The notes beneath the pieces were generated by a model. It was given only the letters and a program-made list of their open reading frames with translations. It was not told the DNA's origin and searched no databases. The position numbers were made by a program, and so were the translations under genes. From Duganella sp. 1411 (GTDB taxonomy: Bacteria; Pseudomonadota; Gammaproteobacteria; Burkholderiales; Burkholderiaceae_D), in contig NZ_JAFICD010000006.1 of the NCBI RefSeq assembly GCF_017833525.1, positions 310,001 to 374,000 of the forward strand: DNA of 64,000 nucleotides. The letters are read 5' to 3'. How positions within the stretch are numbered: position 1 is the first letter of the stretch; each line of letters opens with the position of its first letter. Below, one piece after another: positions 30,726 through 40,197 of the stretch.

Positions 30726-33026
30726 TTAGGTATTGTGCGTCGTCGGAGCTAACTTTAACAGCAAAATCAATACGGACGCGCCACTTCCATCGACATGATT
30801 CTGGATATCGATCCGTCCCCCATGCTCGTCGACAATTTTCTTCACCATCGCCAGGCCCAGGCCAGTGCCGCGCGACTTCGACGTCACGTACGGCTCGAAC
30901 GCGCGCGCCAGGATTTTCGGCGCGAATCCGGGCCCGTTGTCGATGATCGCCAGCCGCACCGCCGTGCGCGTGCCGCCGTCCGCACCCTGATAATGGATCG
31001 CTTCGCTGACGACGTCAATGCGCGGGCGCGCGGCGCCGTCGACCACCGGCTGCTCGGCCATCGCGTCCTGCGCGTTCTGCAGCAGGTTGTGGATCACCTG
31101 GCGCAGTTGCGTGGCGTCGCCCATCACCAGCGGCAGGCCGGCGGCCAGCTGCGGATGGATGATGTCGTCGCCCTCGCCGCTGACGTACAGGTGCAGGATC
31201 TCCTCGACCAGCGCGTTCAGGTCCAGCGGTTGCAGCACCGCCGGCGGCGTGCGCGCGTAGTCGCGGAAATCGTCGACCATGCGCTTCATCGCCGCCACCT
31301 GGTTGACGATGGTGGCGGTGCCCTTGTTGAGCAATTCGACGTCCGGCGAGGTCAGCTTACCCTCAAGTTTCATTTGCAGGCGTTCGGCAGACAACTGGAT
31401 CGGCGTCAGCGGATTCTTGATCTCGTGCGCCAGGCGCCGCGCCACCTCGCCCCAGGCGATCGAGCGCTGCGCCGAGATGACGTCCGAGATGTCGTCGAAC
31501 ACCACCAGGTAGCCGCTGCCGCCCTCGATCGGCAGGCGCGAGCCGCGCGTGAGCAGGGTCAGGTCGTTGTCGTCCAGGCTGGCCGAACGGCGCGGCACCT
31601 CGATCTGGCGCTGCCAGTGCAGGCGTTGCAGGTTGCGCCCGGCGGCCGACTGCGCGCTCTGCGCGGCGAACGCGGCGACGATGGCGGCGCCGAATTCCTG
31701 CATGCCCTCGACCTCGTCGAGCTTGCGCCCGATCATCGTCACGCCGGCCTGCTGCAGGATGCGCTCGACCGAGTCGTTAAAGCTGATCAGATGGAATTCG
31801 TGGTCCAGCACCATCACCCCGGCCGACATATTGGCCAGCACCGATTCCAGGTGGGCCTTGGCGTTTTGCAGCGCCGCGCGGTTGCGCTCGACAGCGCTGC
31901 GGGCGTCCGACAGCTGGCGCGTCATCGTGTTGAACGACTGCGTCAGCGTGCCCAGCTCGTCGGAGGTGGCGACGATCGGCCGCGGCGACAGGTCGCCCTC
32001 GGCCACCGCGCGCGTGCCCTCGGCCAGCAGCAGCAGCGGCTGCGCCAGGTCGCTGGCGATCAAAAAGGCGCTGGCGATGGCGCCGAACACGGCCAGCAGC
32101 AAGGTCAACGTCAGGGTGACGATGTACATCTTGCGCAGGCCGACGCGGGCCACGAAGCGTTCCTTGTAGTTCGAATAGGCGCTGCGGATGGTCTCACCGT
32201 CGGCGGCCAGCTGCGCCGGCGCCAGCTGGATCAGCTGCAGGTAGCGCGGCGCCAGCTGCGTGCCGTTCGGCCGCACGTGGTCGGGAATCGCCATCACCAC
32301 CCGCAGGCGCAGCTGGCTGATGCTGTCCTGGGCGTTGACGGGGGCGTCGATCATGTCGCTGCGCAGCTCGTTGCCGCCCTCGGGCGCGCCGTAGGCGTCG
32401 TCGCTCTTGGCCTTGGCCATCATCTCGCGGGTCGGCAGGTCGGCGCTCAGGTTGCCGCTGCGGCTGGCGCGCGCGCTCACCACCAGCCCGCCCTCGGCGT
32501 CGACGATGATGGCGTTCTGCATGCCCGGCTGCTCCTTGACCAGCTGCGCCAGGATCACGCGCTCGGTGCCGTCGCCCTCGGCGGCGAGCCGCTGCGTGGT
32601 GCGCGCGGCCGTCGCGCTCAGCTCGTTCAGGGCGCGGTCCAGGCCGGCCCGGCTGAGGTTGATGCCCGATTCGAGCGCCTCCTCGACCGGCACGTTGAAC
32701 CACGATTCGATCGAATGGGAGACGAACTGCACCGACACCAGGAAGATCACCAGCCCCGGCAGCACGCCGACGGCGGCGAACAGCAGCACCAGCCGCGTCA
32801 TCAGCTTGGAGCCGAACTTGCCGCTCTTGTAGCGCGCGTACAGCCGGAACAGCGACACCGCCACCAGCAGCAGCAGCGCGCCGGCCACCGCCGCGTTCAG
32901 GCCCAGCAGCCAGGCGTAGTAGCGGTCGAAAAAGCCGGAATTGTCGGACGCCGACGCCAGCAGGAACAGCAGGATGCTGACCACCGCGCCGCCTATGACA
33001 AAGAAGTACCGGAGCGCTGTGCTCAC
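30726..33026 (-). CDS. ntrY: NtrY-like membrane sensor histidine kinase
   Basis: A 766-residue kinase. Three N-terminal membrane segments (about 8-25, 38-60, 78-103), a periplasmic domain (about 105-297), a fourth segment (about 300-324), HAMP (325-378) and a PAS domain (about 390-510). The HisKA helix has H534 in AHEIKNPLTPIQLS, and the ATP domain carries NLLQNAQDA, DNGPGF and GTGLGLA. It starts with GTG directly against the stop of the DUF4390 gene. Family role: sensing redox or nitrogen state; the signal here is unknown. Confidence 0.93.
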   Translation of the reverse strand: MSTALRYFFVIGGAVVSILLFLLASASDNSGFFDRYYAWLLGLNAAVAGALLLLVAVSLFRLYARYKSGKFGSKLMTRLVLLFAAVGVLPGLVIFLVSVQFVSHSIESWFNVPVEEALESGINLSRAGLDRALNELSATAARTTQRLAAEGDGTERVILAQLVKEQPGMQNAIIVDAEGGLVVSARASRSGNLSADLPTREMMAKAKSDDAYGAPEGGNELRSDMIDAPVNAQDSISQLRLRVVMAIPDHVRPNGTQLAPRYLQLIQLAPAQLAADGETIRSAYSNYKERFVARVGLRKMYIVTLTLTLLLAVFGAIASAFLIASDLAQPLLLLAEGTRAVAEGDLSPRPIVATSDELGTLTQSFNTMTRQLSDARSAVERNRAALQNAKAHLESVLANMSAGVMVLDHEFHLISFNDSVERILQQAGVTMIGRKLDEVEGMQEFGAAIVAAFAAQSAQSAAGRNLQRLHWQRQIEVPRRSASLDDNDLTLLTRGSRLPIEGGSGYLVVFDDISDVISAQRSIAWGEVARRLAHEIKNPLTPIQLSAERLQMKLEGKLTSPDVELLNKGTATIVNQVAAMKRMVDDFRDYARTPPAVLQPLDLNALVEEILHLYVSGEGDDIIHPQLAAGLPLVMGDATQLRQVIHNLLQNAQDAMAEQPVVDGAARPRIDVVSEAIHYQGADGGTRTAVRLAIIDNGPGFAPKILARAFEPYVTSKSRGTGLGLAMVKKIVDEHGGRIDIQNHVDGSGASVLILLLKLAPTTHNT

Positions 33027-33599
33027 TTACTCGGCCTTGTAGAGGAAGGTTTTCTTGTCGGACGCCAGGCGCCATTCATTGTTGTTGAGGGCGTTGATCT
33101 GGAACGGTTTGGGCAGGTAGTTCGGGTCCAGCCCCATGCTCAGCTTGACGCTGTAGGTCTCGCCGACCTTGAGCGCGCCGCGCGGCGCCACCACCCAGCG
33201 GTTGGGCCGGCGTATCAGGAACAGCGCGTCGTCGAGCGAGGAAAAGCTTTGCCGCACGCTGCCGATGACGGCCACGTGGTACTGGCGCGTGAGCACGTTG
33301 TACGACAGGCTGATGGTCTGGCGCGCAACGATGGCCTTCTCGTCGAACCAGTACCAGCGCGGGCGGGTAAATTCGATGCTGGTGGTGAAGTACAGCACCA
33401 CGCCGTACTGCAGCGCGTCCTCCAGCCCGTGGCTGAGGTCGAAGCCGTAGTTGGCCGACAGCCGGTAGCCCTCGTCGGTGGCCTCGACGTAGGCCCGCTT
33501 GATCTCCACGCCGTCGGCGGCGCTGGCCGCCTGCGGCAGCGCGCAGGCCAGTATCAGCAGCAGGGGCCCGATCAGCAGGCGAAAAAATCGTTGTATCAC
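33027..33599 (-). CDS. DUF4390 family secreted or anchored protein
   Basis: A 190-residue protein with a GTG start and a signal peptide or anchor (about 1-27, ending AASA). Beta-rich body (YVEATDEGYRLSANYGF, then RRPNRWVVAPRGALKVGETY). DUF4390 proteins sit between rsmB and ntrY in many betaproteobacteria, as here, and their position suggests a role with the sensor kinase. The GTG is chosen because the hydrophobic stretch begins there; a reading to 33764 would run 101 bases into rsmB. Confidence 0.82.
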   Translation of the reverse strand: MIQRFFRLLIGPLLLILACALPQAASAADGVEIKRAYVEATDEGYRLSANYGFDLSHGLEDALQYGVVLYFTTSIEFTRPRWYWFDEKAIVARQTISLSYNVLTRQYHVAVIGSVRQSFSSLDDALFLIRRPNRWVVAPRGALKVGETYSVKLSMGLDPNYLPKPFQINALNNNEWRLASDKKTFLYKAE

Positions 33600-33663
33600 G
33601 TGTGGGCCGGTGCTCAATAGGTGCGTAATACGCGGGGGTGCGGCAAACATACAGGTAAAACGC

Positions 33664-35094
33664 TTACGCATTTTTCTGGAAAAGCGCGTAGAACAAACCA
33701 TCGTGATCCTGCCCGGAGCCGCCGGCGGGGAGCAATTGACCGGGCGCGTCCAACCTGGCCGCATTGTTGCGCACGGCGAAAGCGGCCGCCTGCGCCTCCG
33801 ATTCCTGCGGCCACAAGGAACACGTCACGAATAGCAATTTACCACCCGGGGCAAGCATCTGCCAAAGATTGTCGAGGATTTTGGCCGAAAGTGTTGCAAG
33901 TTGGAGCGTGTCGCCCTTGCGCCGCAGCCAGCGGATATCCGGGTGGCGGCGCACGATGCCGGACGCCGTGCACGGCACGTCGGCCAGGATGCGGTCGAAC
34001 GGTTTGCCGTCCCACCAGGTCGACGTTTGCGCCTCGGCCGCCTGCAATGCGGCTTTCAGGTCCAGGCGCCGCAAATTCTCGTCGACCCGCGCCAGGCGCT
34101 TGGGGTCGGCGTCGAGGGCCGTAACATGGACATTCGCGTCGGCGCCGGCCAGCTCCAGGATGTGGCAGGTCTTGCCGCCCGGGGCGGCGCAGGCGTCGAG
34201 CACGCGCATGCCGTCCTGGACATCGAGCAGCGGCGCGGCCAGCTGGGCGCCGGCGTCCTGCACCGACACCAGGCCGTCGGCGAAGCCGGGAATCTGCCCC
34301 ACGCCGACCGCCTTGGCCAGCCGCACGGCCGACGGGCCGATTTGCGCCGCGTCCATGCCGGCCTGCGCCAAGGTCGCCAGATACTGTTCCACCGAGGTTT
34401 TGCGGACGTTGACGCGCAACGTGAGCGGCGGCGCGGCGTTGCCGCTCTCGAGCACCGCCTGCCAATCCTGCGGCCAGGCCGCGCGCGCCGCGTCGATCCA
34501 CCACTGCGGGTAGTTCCACTTGGCCAGCGGCTGCAGCAGCGCCGTCTCCAGCAGCGCCTTGCGCTCGCGCAGGAAGCGGCGCAGCACGGCGTTGACCATG
34601 TTCTTGGCGCGCGCGGTGTCCGGATGGGCGTCGGCCGCCGTCACGGTCTGGTCGACCACGGTGAATTCCTCGTACGGGCGCACCGCGTCGGGCGCCGTCA
34701 TCAGCGCCAGCGCGCAGGCCAGCAGCGCGCCCACCAGCGGGTCCGGCGCCTTGGGCGCCATCAGCCCGATCAGGGTCTCGCTCTGGCCCAGCTGGCGCAT
34801 GCAGCGGTAGGCGATGTCCTGCATGGCGCCGCGCGCCTGCGGCGTCAGCTCGTTGTTGACATCGATCTTGGCCCACACCTGCGCCAGCGCCTGCGGCAGA
34901 TTGGTGCCGGTGCGGACCTGGGCCACCGCGTGGGCGGCGCCGATCAGGCTGAAAGCGAGCGAATCGGGCTTCAAGCCGGTCTGGAAGCTGGTTTGCAGCG
35001 CCGGTTTCAGGTCACGGGCATGGCTGGCGCGCAGCTTGGGCGCTGCCGCCTTGGCGGGTGACTTCAGTGAGAGCGTCGGGCGCTGCTTGTTCAT
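33664..35094 (-). CDS. rsmB: 16S rRNA m5C967 methyltransferase
   Basis: A 476-residue enzyme. An N-terminal NusB-like helical domain (about 45-185) is followed by a linker and a Rossmann methyltransferase domain. SAM site DACAAPGGKT (300-309), C375 in DVPCTASG and catalytic C425 in VTCSLWPQES are all present. The first 45 residues are a basic Lys/Ala extension. It leads the rsmB-DUF4390-ntrY-ntrX series. Confidence 0.94.
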   Translation of the reverse strand: MNKQRPTLSLKSPAKAAAPKLRASHARDLKPALQTSFQTGLKPDSLAFSLIGAAHAVAQVRTGTNLPQALAQVWAKIDVNNELTPQARGAMQDIAYRCMRQLGQSETLIGLMAPKAPDPLVGALLACALALMTAPDAVRPYEEFTVVDQTVTAADAHPDTARAKNMVNAVLRRFLRERKALLETALLQPLAKWNYPQWWIDAARAAWPQDWQAVLESGNAAPPLTLRVNVRKTSVEQYLATLAQAGMDAAQIGPSAVRLAKAVGVGQIPGFADGLVSVQDAGAQLAAPLLDVQDGMRVLDACAAPGGKTCHILELAGADANVHVTALDADPKRLARVDENLRRLDLKAALQAAEAQTSTWWDGKPFDRILADVPCTASGIVRRHPDIRWLRRKGDTLQLATLSAKILDNLWQMLAPGGKLLFVTCSLWPQESEAQAAAFAVRNNAARLDAPGQLLPAGGSGQDHDGLFYALFQKNA

Positions 35095-35261
35095 ATGCTA
35101 ATTCCAGAGAGCGGCCGGCAGCCGTGATCGCGCAGTATACAGTAGTGCCACAGGAGCGCATATGACAAGTCGCCCACAAGAATGTAAATGTCGGTTGCCC
35201 GTGTCCCGCCCGCGCACCGGCGGGGGCGCTCGAGTACCGTCACCGGTGCCCGGCAAACCAG

Positions 35262-35267
35262 TATAAT
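35262..35267 (+). promoter_or_regulatory. Putative argS -10 element
   Basis: TATAAT lies 84 bases ahead of the argS start in the 257-base region shared with rsmB. The -35 position reads GTCACC, a poor match, so the call rests on the -10 alone. Confidence 0.4.
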
Positions 35268-35351
35268 GGACCCTGTTTGGCCGGTGCCAGAGCGCCGGCC
35301 GTTTTCGCTTTCAGATGATTTTTTTAGCGCGGCCCGGCCGCCATTTCGCTC

Positions 35352-37061
35352 ATGCTCGCCCAACAAAAACAAGATATCACCGCCCTGTTCCAGGCCGCCC
35401 TCGCACCGATCCTGGCCGGCACCGACGTTAAAGCCAACGTGGTTCTGGAGCGCCCGCGCGACCCGTCGCACGGTGACGTGGCCTGCAACATCGCCATGCA
35501 ACTGGCCAAGCAGCTCAAAATGAACCCGCGCGAACTGGCCACCAAGGTGGTCGAGGCGCTGCTGGCCAACCCGGCCGGCAAGGGCCTGGTGGAGTCGGCC
35601 GACATCGCCGGCCCCGGCTTCATCAACCTGCGCGTGAGCGCGGCCGCCAAGCAGGCCGTGGTCAAGGCCGTGCTGGCGCAGGGCGCCGCCTACGGCAGCA
35701 GCGACGCCGGCGCCGGCAAGAGCGTGATCATCGAATTCGTCTCGGCCAACCCGACCGGCCCGCTGCACGTCGGCCACGGCCGCCAGGCCGCGCTGGGCGA
35801 CGCGCTGTCGTCGCTGTTCGGCTCCCAGGGCTACGCGGTCACCCGCGAGTTCTATTACAACGACGCCGGCGTGCAGATCCAGACGCTGGCCAACTCGGTG
35901 CAGGCGCGCCTGCGCGGCTTCAAGCCGGGCGACGCCGAATGGCCCGAATCGGCCTACAACGGCGACTACATCGCCGACATCGCCGAGGACTTCAAGGCCA
36001 AAAAGACCGTCTCGGCCTCCGACGGCGCGCCGGCCACCGCCTCCGGCGACATCGACGACATCGACTCGATCCGCGCCTTCGCCGTGACCTACCTGCGCAA
36101 CGAGCAGGACATCGACCTGCAGGCCTTCGGCGTCAAGTTCGACAACTACTACCTCGAATCGTCGCTGTACGCCGACGGCAAGGTCGACGCCGCCGTCGAC
36201 ATGCTCAACAAATCCGGCAAGACGTACGAGGAGGAAGGCGCGCTGTGGCTGCGCACCGAGGACTACGGCGACGACAAGAACCGCGTCATGCGCAAGAAGG
36301 ACGGCACCTACACCTACTTCGTGCCGGACGTGGCCTACCACATCGTCAAGTTCCAGCGCGGTTTCGGCCAGGCGATCAACGTCCAGGGCTCCGACCACCA
36401 CGGCACCATCGCGCGCGTGCGCGCCGGCCTGCAGGCGGTCAACGTCGGCATCCCGCAGGGCTTCCCCGACTACGTGCTGCACAAGATGGTCACCGTGATG
36501 AAAGGCGGCGAGGAGGTCAAGATCTCCAAGCGCGCCGGCTCCTACGTCACCGTGCGCGACCTGATCGAATGGTCCGGCGGCGGCGACATCACCAAGGGCC
36601 GCGACGCCGTGCGCTTCTTCCTCATCTCGCGCAAGGCCGACACCGAATTCGTGTTCGACGTCGACGTCGCGCTCAAGACCTCGGACGAGAATCCGGTGTA
36701 TTACGTGCAGTACGCCCACGCGCGCATCTGCCGCATGCTGGAACAATGGACCGGCGACGCCGCCGCGCTGGCCGATGTCGACCTGTCGCCGCTGACCGCG
36801 CCGACCGAGGCCACCCTGCTGGCCACGCTGGCCGCGTATCCGGAAACGCTGGCGCGCGCGCAGGCCGAATTGGGCCCGCACCAGATCGCGTTCTACCTGC
36901 GCGACCTGGCCGCCAACCTGCACAGCTTCTACTTCGCCGAACGCGTGCTGGTCGACGACGAGGCGCTCAAGGCGGCCCGCATCGCGCTGATGGTGGCCAC
37001 CCGCCAGGTGCTGCAAAACGGTCTGGCGCTGATCGGCGTCTCCGCTCCCAACAAAATGTAA
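35352..37061 (+). CDS. argS: Arginyl-tRNA synthetase
   Basis: A 569-residue class I synthetase. N-terminal additional domain (1-110), HIGH-type motif HVGH (139-142) in NPTGPLHVGH, KMSKS-type sequence KISKR (about 390-394) and a C-terminal DALR anticodon-binding domain ending in the usual hydrophobic tail (LALIGVSAPNKM). Complete. The SPOR protein gene begins 21 bases downstream. Confidence 0.96.
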   Translation: MLAQQKQDITALFQAALAPILAGTDVKANVVLERPRDPSHGDVACNIAMQLAKQLKMNPRELATKVVEALLANPAGKGLVESADIAGPGFINLRVSAAAKQAVVKAVLAQGAAYGSSDAGAGKSVIIEFVSANPTGPLHVGHGRQAALGDALSSLFGSQGYAVTREFYYNDAGVQIQTLANSVQARLRGFKPGDAEWPESAYNGDYIADIAEDFKAKKTVSASDGAPATASGDIDDIDSIRAFAVTYLRNEQDIDLQAFGVKFDNYYLESSLYADGKVDAAVDMLNKSGKTYEEEGALWLRTEDYGDDKNRVMRKKDGTYTYFVPDVAYHIVKFQRGFGQAINVQGSDHHGTIARVRAGLQAVNVGIPQGFPDYVLHKMVTVMKGGEEVKISKRAGSYVTVRDLIEWSGGGDITKGRDAVRFFLISRKADTEFVFDVDVALKTSDENPVYYVQYAHARICRMLEQWTGDAAALADVDLSPLTAPTEATLLATLAAYPETLARAQAELGPHQIAFYLRDLAANLHSFYFAERVLVDDEALKAARIALMVATRQVLQNGLALIGVSAPNKM

Positions 37062-37082
37062 TTGCGAAGGATATCCCGCACA

Positions 37083-37787
37083 ATGAATTTCCGTACCAGC
37101 CTCACCCCACGTTCGCGCCAGCAGGGCAACACCTTCGTCGGCATCGTTATCGGCCTGGTCATCGGCCTGGCCGTCGCCGTCGTCGTCGCGCTGGTGATCA
37201 ACAAGGGGGCCTCCCCGTTCACCGACAAGGGGCGCAGCAACAAGAGTACGGAAACAACCGCGGGCCAGGCGGCCGATCCGAACAAGCCGATGTACGGCAA
37301 CAAGGAGGCGGCGCGCGCGGCGGCCAAGGACATCGGCCGCGACACGCCGGCGGCCCCGGCCGCTCCGGCGCCCGCCCCCGCGCCGGCACCGGCACCCAAG
37401 GCGCCGGCGGCCGATCCGCTGCAGGCGGTGGTCGACCGCATCCAGGGCGCGGCCGACAAGCCGAAAACCCCGCCGTCGGCATCGAACGTGACGCCGACGC
37501 CGGTCGCCAAGGCGCCGCCGGCCACCACCACGGCCGGCGACGCCGACGAAAAATACATCTACTATCTGCAGGCCGGCGCCTTCCGCGAGGTGGCCGACGC
37601 CGAAAGCGCCCGCGCCAAGCTGGCACTGCTCGGCTTCGAGGCCAACCTGTCGGACCGCACCACCGACACCGGCGTGCTGCACCGGGTTCGCATCGGCCCG
37701 TTCAACCAGGTCGAGGCGATGAACAAAGTGCGCAGCAAATTGTCTGAAAACGGCGTCGACGTCGCTGTCGTACGCAATCAAAAGTAA
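37083..37787 (+). CDS. SPOR-domain membrane protein
   Basis: A 234-residue protein. One membrane segment (about 23-45), a long Ala/Pro-rich linker (about 85-150) and a C-terminal SPOR domain (about 155-234, YYLQAGAFREVADAESARAK). FtsN-like layout: the SPOR domain binds denuded glycans at the septum. GAAGGA stands upstream of the chosen ATG. Its position between argS and dsbA is usual in Burkholderiales. Confidence 0.88.
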   Translation: MNFRTSLTPRSRQQGNTFVGIVIGLVIGLAVAVVVALVINKGASPFTDKGRSNKSTETTAGQAADPNKPMYGNKEAARAAAKDIGRDTPAAPAAPAPAPAPAPAPKAPAADPLQAVVDRIQGAADKPKTPPSASNVTPTPVAKAPPATTTAGDADEKYIYYLQAGAFREVADAESARAKLALLGFEANLSDRTTDTGVLHRVRIGPFNQVEAMNKVRSKLSENGVDVAVVRNQK

Positions 37788-37809
37788 CCGAAACAAGTCA
37801 GGAGTGATG

Positions 37810-38487
37810 ATGCGAATTCTGAAATACGTTTTGAGCGCGCTGTTGTTGAGCGCCGTGGCCCTGTCGTCGGCTTCCGCGTCGCCGGCCGAGCCGAAGAACG
37901 GCGTCGAATACAAAACCCTGCCGACGCCGCAACCGGTCGACACCGGCAAGAAGGTGGAAGTGATCGAGTTCTTCGACTACGCCTGCCCGCACTGCTACGC
38001 GCTGGACCCGTCGCTGACGGCGTGGGTCAAGAAACAGGGCGACAACATCGTCTTCAAGCGCGTGCACATCTCGCGCAGCAACACCGAACTGCCGCAGCAA
38101 AAGATGTTCTTCACGCTTGAAGCGATGGGCTTGATGAACGAGGCGATCAACACCAAGATCTTCAACGAGATGCACGTCAACCGCAACCGCATGAACCGCG
38201 ACGAGCTGGTGTTCGACTTCATCGCCAAGCAGGGCATCGACCGCCAGAAGTTCATCGACACCTATCGCGGCTTCGGCGTGCAGGGGCGCGTGCGCAAGGC
38301 CACCGCGATGATGGACACCTACGGCGTCGATTCGTGGCCGATGTTCGCCATCGACGGCAAATACGTGACTTCGCCATCGATGGCCGACGAAGGCTCGAAG
38401 AGCGCCACCACCGAAGCCCAGCTGCACGCCGAGGGCCTGCAGGTGATGGACTTCCTGGTCGCGAAAGCGAAAGCGGAAAAGAAGTAA
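37810..38487 (+). CDS. dsbA: Thiol:disulfide interchange protein DsbA
   Basis: A 225-residue periplasmic oxidase. Signal peptide (about 1-24, SASA), active site CPHC at 59-62 in FFDYACPHCYALDP, and the cis-Pro loop in VDSWPMFAIDG. Two ATG codons and a GTG stand in a row at the start; I use the last, five bases from AGGAG. It oxidises exported proteins and is recycled by DsbB, which is not in the window. Confidence 0.93.
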   Translation: MRILKYVLSALLLSAVALSSASASPAEPKNGVEYKTLPTPQPVDTGKKVEVIEFFDYACPHCYALDPSLTAWVKKQGDNIVFKRVHISRSNTELPQQKMFFTLEAMGLMNEAINTKIFNEMHVNRNRMNRDELVFDFIAKQGIDRQKFIDTYRGFGVQGRVRKATAMMDTYGVDSWPMFAIDGKYVTSPSMADEGSKSATTEAQLHAEGLQVMDFLVAKAKAEKK

Positions 38488-38542
38488 GCATGTACCTCGA
38501 CGACGCGTTGACACCGGCTTCGGCGCCCTTGCGGGCCCGCGC

Positions 38543-39334
38543 ATGAGCGGTCAGCGCGTCTTCATCACCGGCGCCTCCAGCGGCCTCGGCGCCGCGCTCG
38601 CGGCCGAATACGCGGCGCAAGGCGCCACCCTCGGCCTGCTGGCCCGGCGCGGCGACGCGCTCGAGCGGCTGGCCGCCTCCCTGCCGCGCCCGGCGCCCGG
38701 CGCCCCGCATCACCGCACCTACGCCGTCGACGTGCGCGAGCACGGCGCCATCGCCGCCGCCGCGCGCGACTTCCTCGCCCACGCCGGCGGCATCGACGTG
38801 GTGATCGCCAACGCCGGCATCTCGGTCGGCACGCTGACCGAGTACGCCGAGGATCTGGCGGTGTTCGAGGACATCATCGCCACCAACGTGGTCGCCACCG
38901 CCGCCACCTTCGCACCGTTCATCGCGGCGATGAAGGCGCAGCGCACGCCGGCGCGGCTGGTCGGCATCGGCAGCGTAGCCGGCATACGCGGCCTGCCCGG
39001 CGCCGAGGCGTACAGCGCTTCCAAGGCCGCCGTGATCAGCTATTGCGAATCGCTGCGGCTGGAACTGAAACCCCACGGCATCCAGGTCGTCACCCTGTGC
39101 CCAGGCTATATCGACACGCCGATGACCAAGGTGAATCCGTATCCGATGCCGTTCCTGATGGCGGCGGACAAATTCGCCGCCAAGGCCGCGCGCACCATCG
39201 CCGCCGGCAGCAGCTACGCCGTCATCCCGTGGCAGATGGGCGTCGTCGCCAAGGTGCTGCGCCTGCTGCCGAACGCGGTGTACGACTTCGCTTTCTCCAA
39301 GGCGCCGCACAAACCGCGCAAGGACGCGCCATGA
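38543..39334 (+). CDS. Short-chain dehydrogenase/reductase
   Basis: A 263-residue classical SDR. TGASSGLG (9-16) binds the cofactor, NAG at 90-92, catalytic S144, and YSASK with Y157 and K161. The C-terminal tail is basic and hydrophobic. The substrate is unknown. Its stop overlaps the start of birA by ATGA, so both are translated from one message. Confidence 0.87.
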   Translation: MSGQRVFITGASSGLGAALAAEYAAQGATLGLLARRGDALERLAASLPRPAPGAPHHRTYAVDVREHGAIAAAARDFLAHAGGIDVVIANAGISVGTLTEYAEDLAVFEDIIATNVVATAATFAPFIAAMKAQRTPARLVGIGSVAGIRGLPGAEAYSASKAAVISYCESLRLELKPHGIQVVTLCPGYIDTPMTKVNPYPMPFLMAADKFAAKAARTIAAGSSYAVIPWQMGVVAKVLRLLPNAVYDFAFSKAPHKPRKDAP

Positions 39335-40197
39335 ACGATGGCGCCATGACCAATAGCTCTATGACTGATACATCGCCACCGCTGTCGGCCGACGCCATCC
39401 TCGCCCGCTGCGCCACCAGCGCCACCCACGTGGCGATCGAGGTGGTCGCCGAAACCGGCTCCACCAACGCCGACCTGCTGGCCCGCGTCGACACGCTCGG
39501 CGGACCGCTGCTGCGCATCGCCGGCAACCAGACCGCCGGCCGTGGCCGCGCCGGGCGCAGTTGGCTGTCCGCGCCGGGCGCCGCGCTGATGTTTTCGCTG
39601 GCCTGGCGTTTCAAGGGGCCGCTGCACCGCATGACCGGGCTGCCGATGGCGGTCGGCGTGGCGCTGGCCGAAACCATCGCCGCGCTGGGCGTGCCGGTGC
39701 AAATCAAATGGCCCAACGACCTGCTGCGCGACGGTAAAAAACTGGCCGGCATCCTGGTCGAAACCCAGGCCGCACGCAGGGACGGCGGCGGCGACGGCGC
39801 CGTCTGGGCCGTCATCGGCGTCGGCATCAACCTGCTGATGCCCGACGAGCTGGAAGAACAGATCGGCCGCGCGGTGGCCGCCGCGCCGTGGCTTGCGAAA
39901 ATGGACCGCAACGAGCTGATGGCCGCCCTGCTCAGCCGCCTGGCCGCCGTGCTGGCCGAATTCGACGACACCGGCTTCGCGCCGTTCGCCGAGCGCTGGA
40001 ACCGGCTGCACGCCTGGCAGGGGCGCGATGTCGTCATCCTCGACCACGGCCGGGTGCTGCAGCAGGGCCGCGCCGCCGGCGTCGACGCCATCGGCCGCCT
40101 GATGCTCGACACCGCGCACGGACCGGTCGAGGTGCTGTCCGGCGACGTCTCGCTGCGCCTCTCGTCCACGATTCCATCTTCTAACGGACTATCATGA
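39331..40197 (+). CDS. birA: Biotin-acetyl-CoA-carboxylase ligase, monofunctional
   Basis: A 288-residue ligase that attaches biotin to carrier proteins. GRGRAGRSW (70-78) is the biotinyl-AMP loop and KWPNDL begins at K127; a C-terminal SH3-like domain is present. The N-terminal winged helix of E. coli BirA is missing, so it should not repress biotin genes. Two further ATG codons follow at 39346 and 39361, so the start may be up to 10 codons later. It overlaps coaX by ATGA. Confidence 0.92.
   Translation: MNDGAMTNSSMTDTSPPLSADAILARCATSATHVAIEVVAETGSTNADLLARVDTLGGPLLRIAGNQTAGRGRAGRSWLSAPGAALMFSLAWRFKGPLHRMTGLPMAVGVALAETIAALGVPVQIKWPNDLLRDGKKLAGILVETQAARRDGGGDGAVWAVIGVGINLLMPDELEEQIGRAVAAAPWLAKMDRNELMAALLSRLAAVLAEFDDTGFAPFAERWNRLHAWQGRDVVILDHGRVLQQGRAAGVDAIGRLMLDTAHGPVEVLSGDVSLRLSSTIPSSNGLS

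Noticed and set aside
33600..33764. Starting the DUF4390 protein at 33764.
   Set aside because: That start would overlap rsmB by 101 bases with unconserved sequence. The signal peptide begins at the GTG at 33599.
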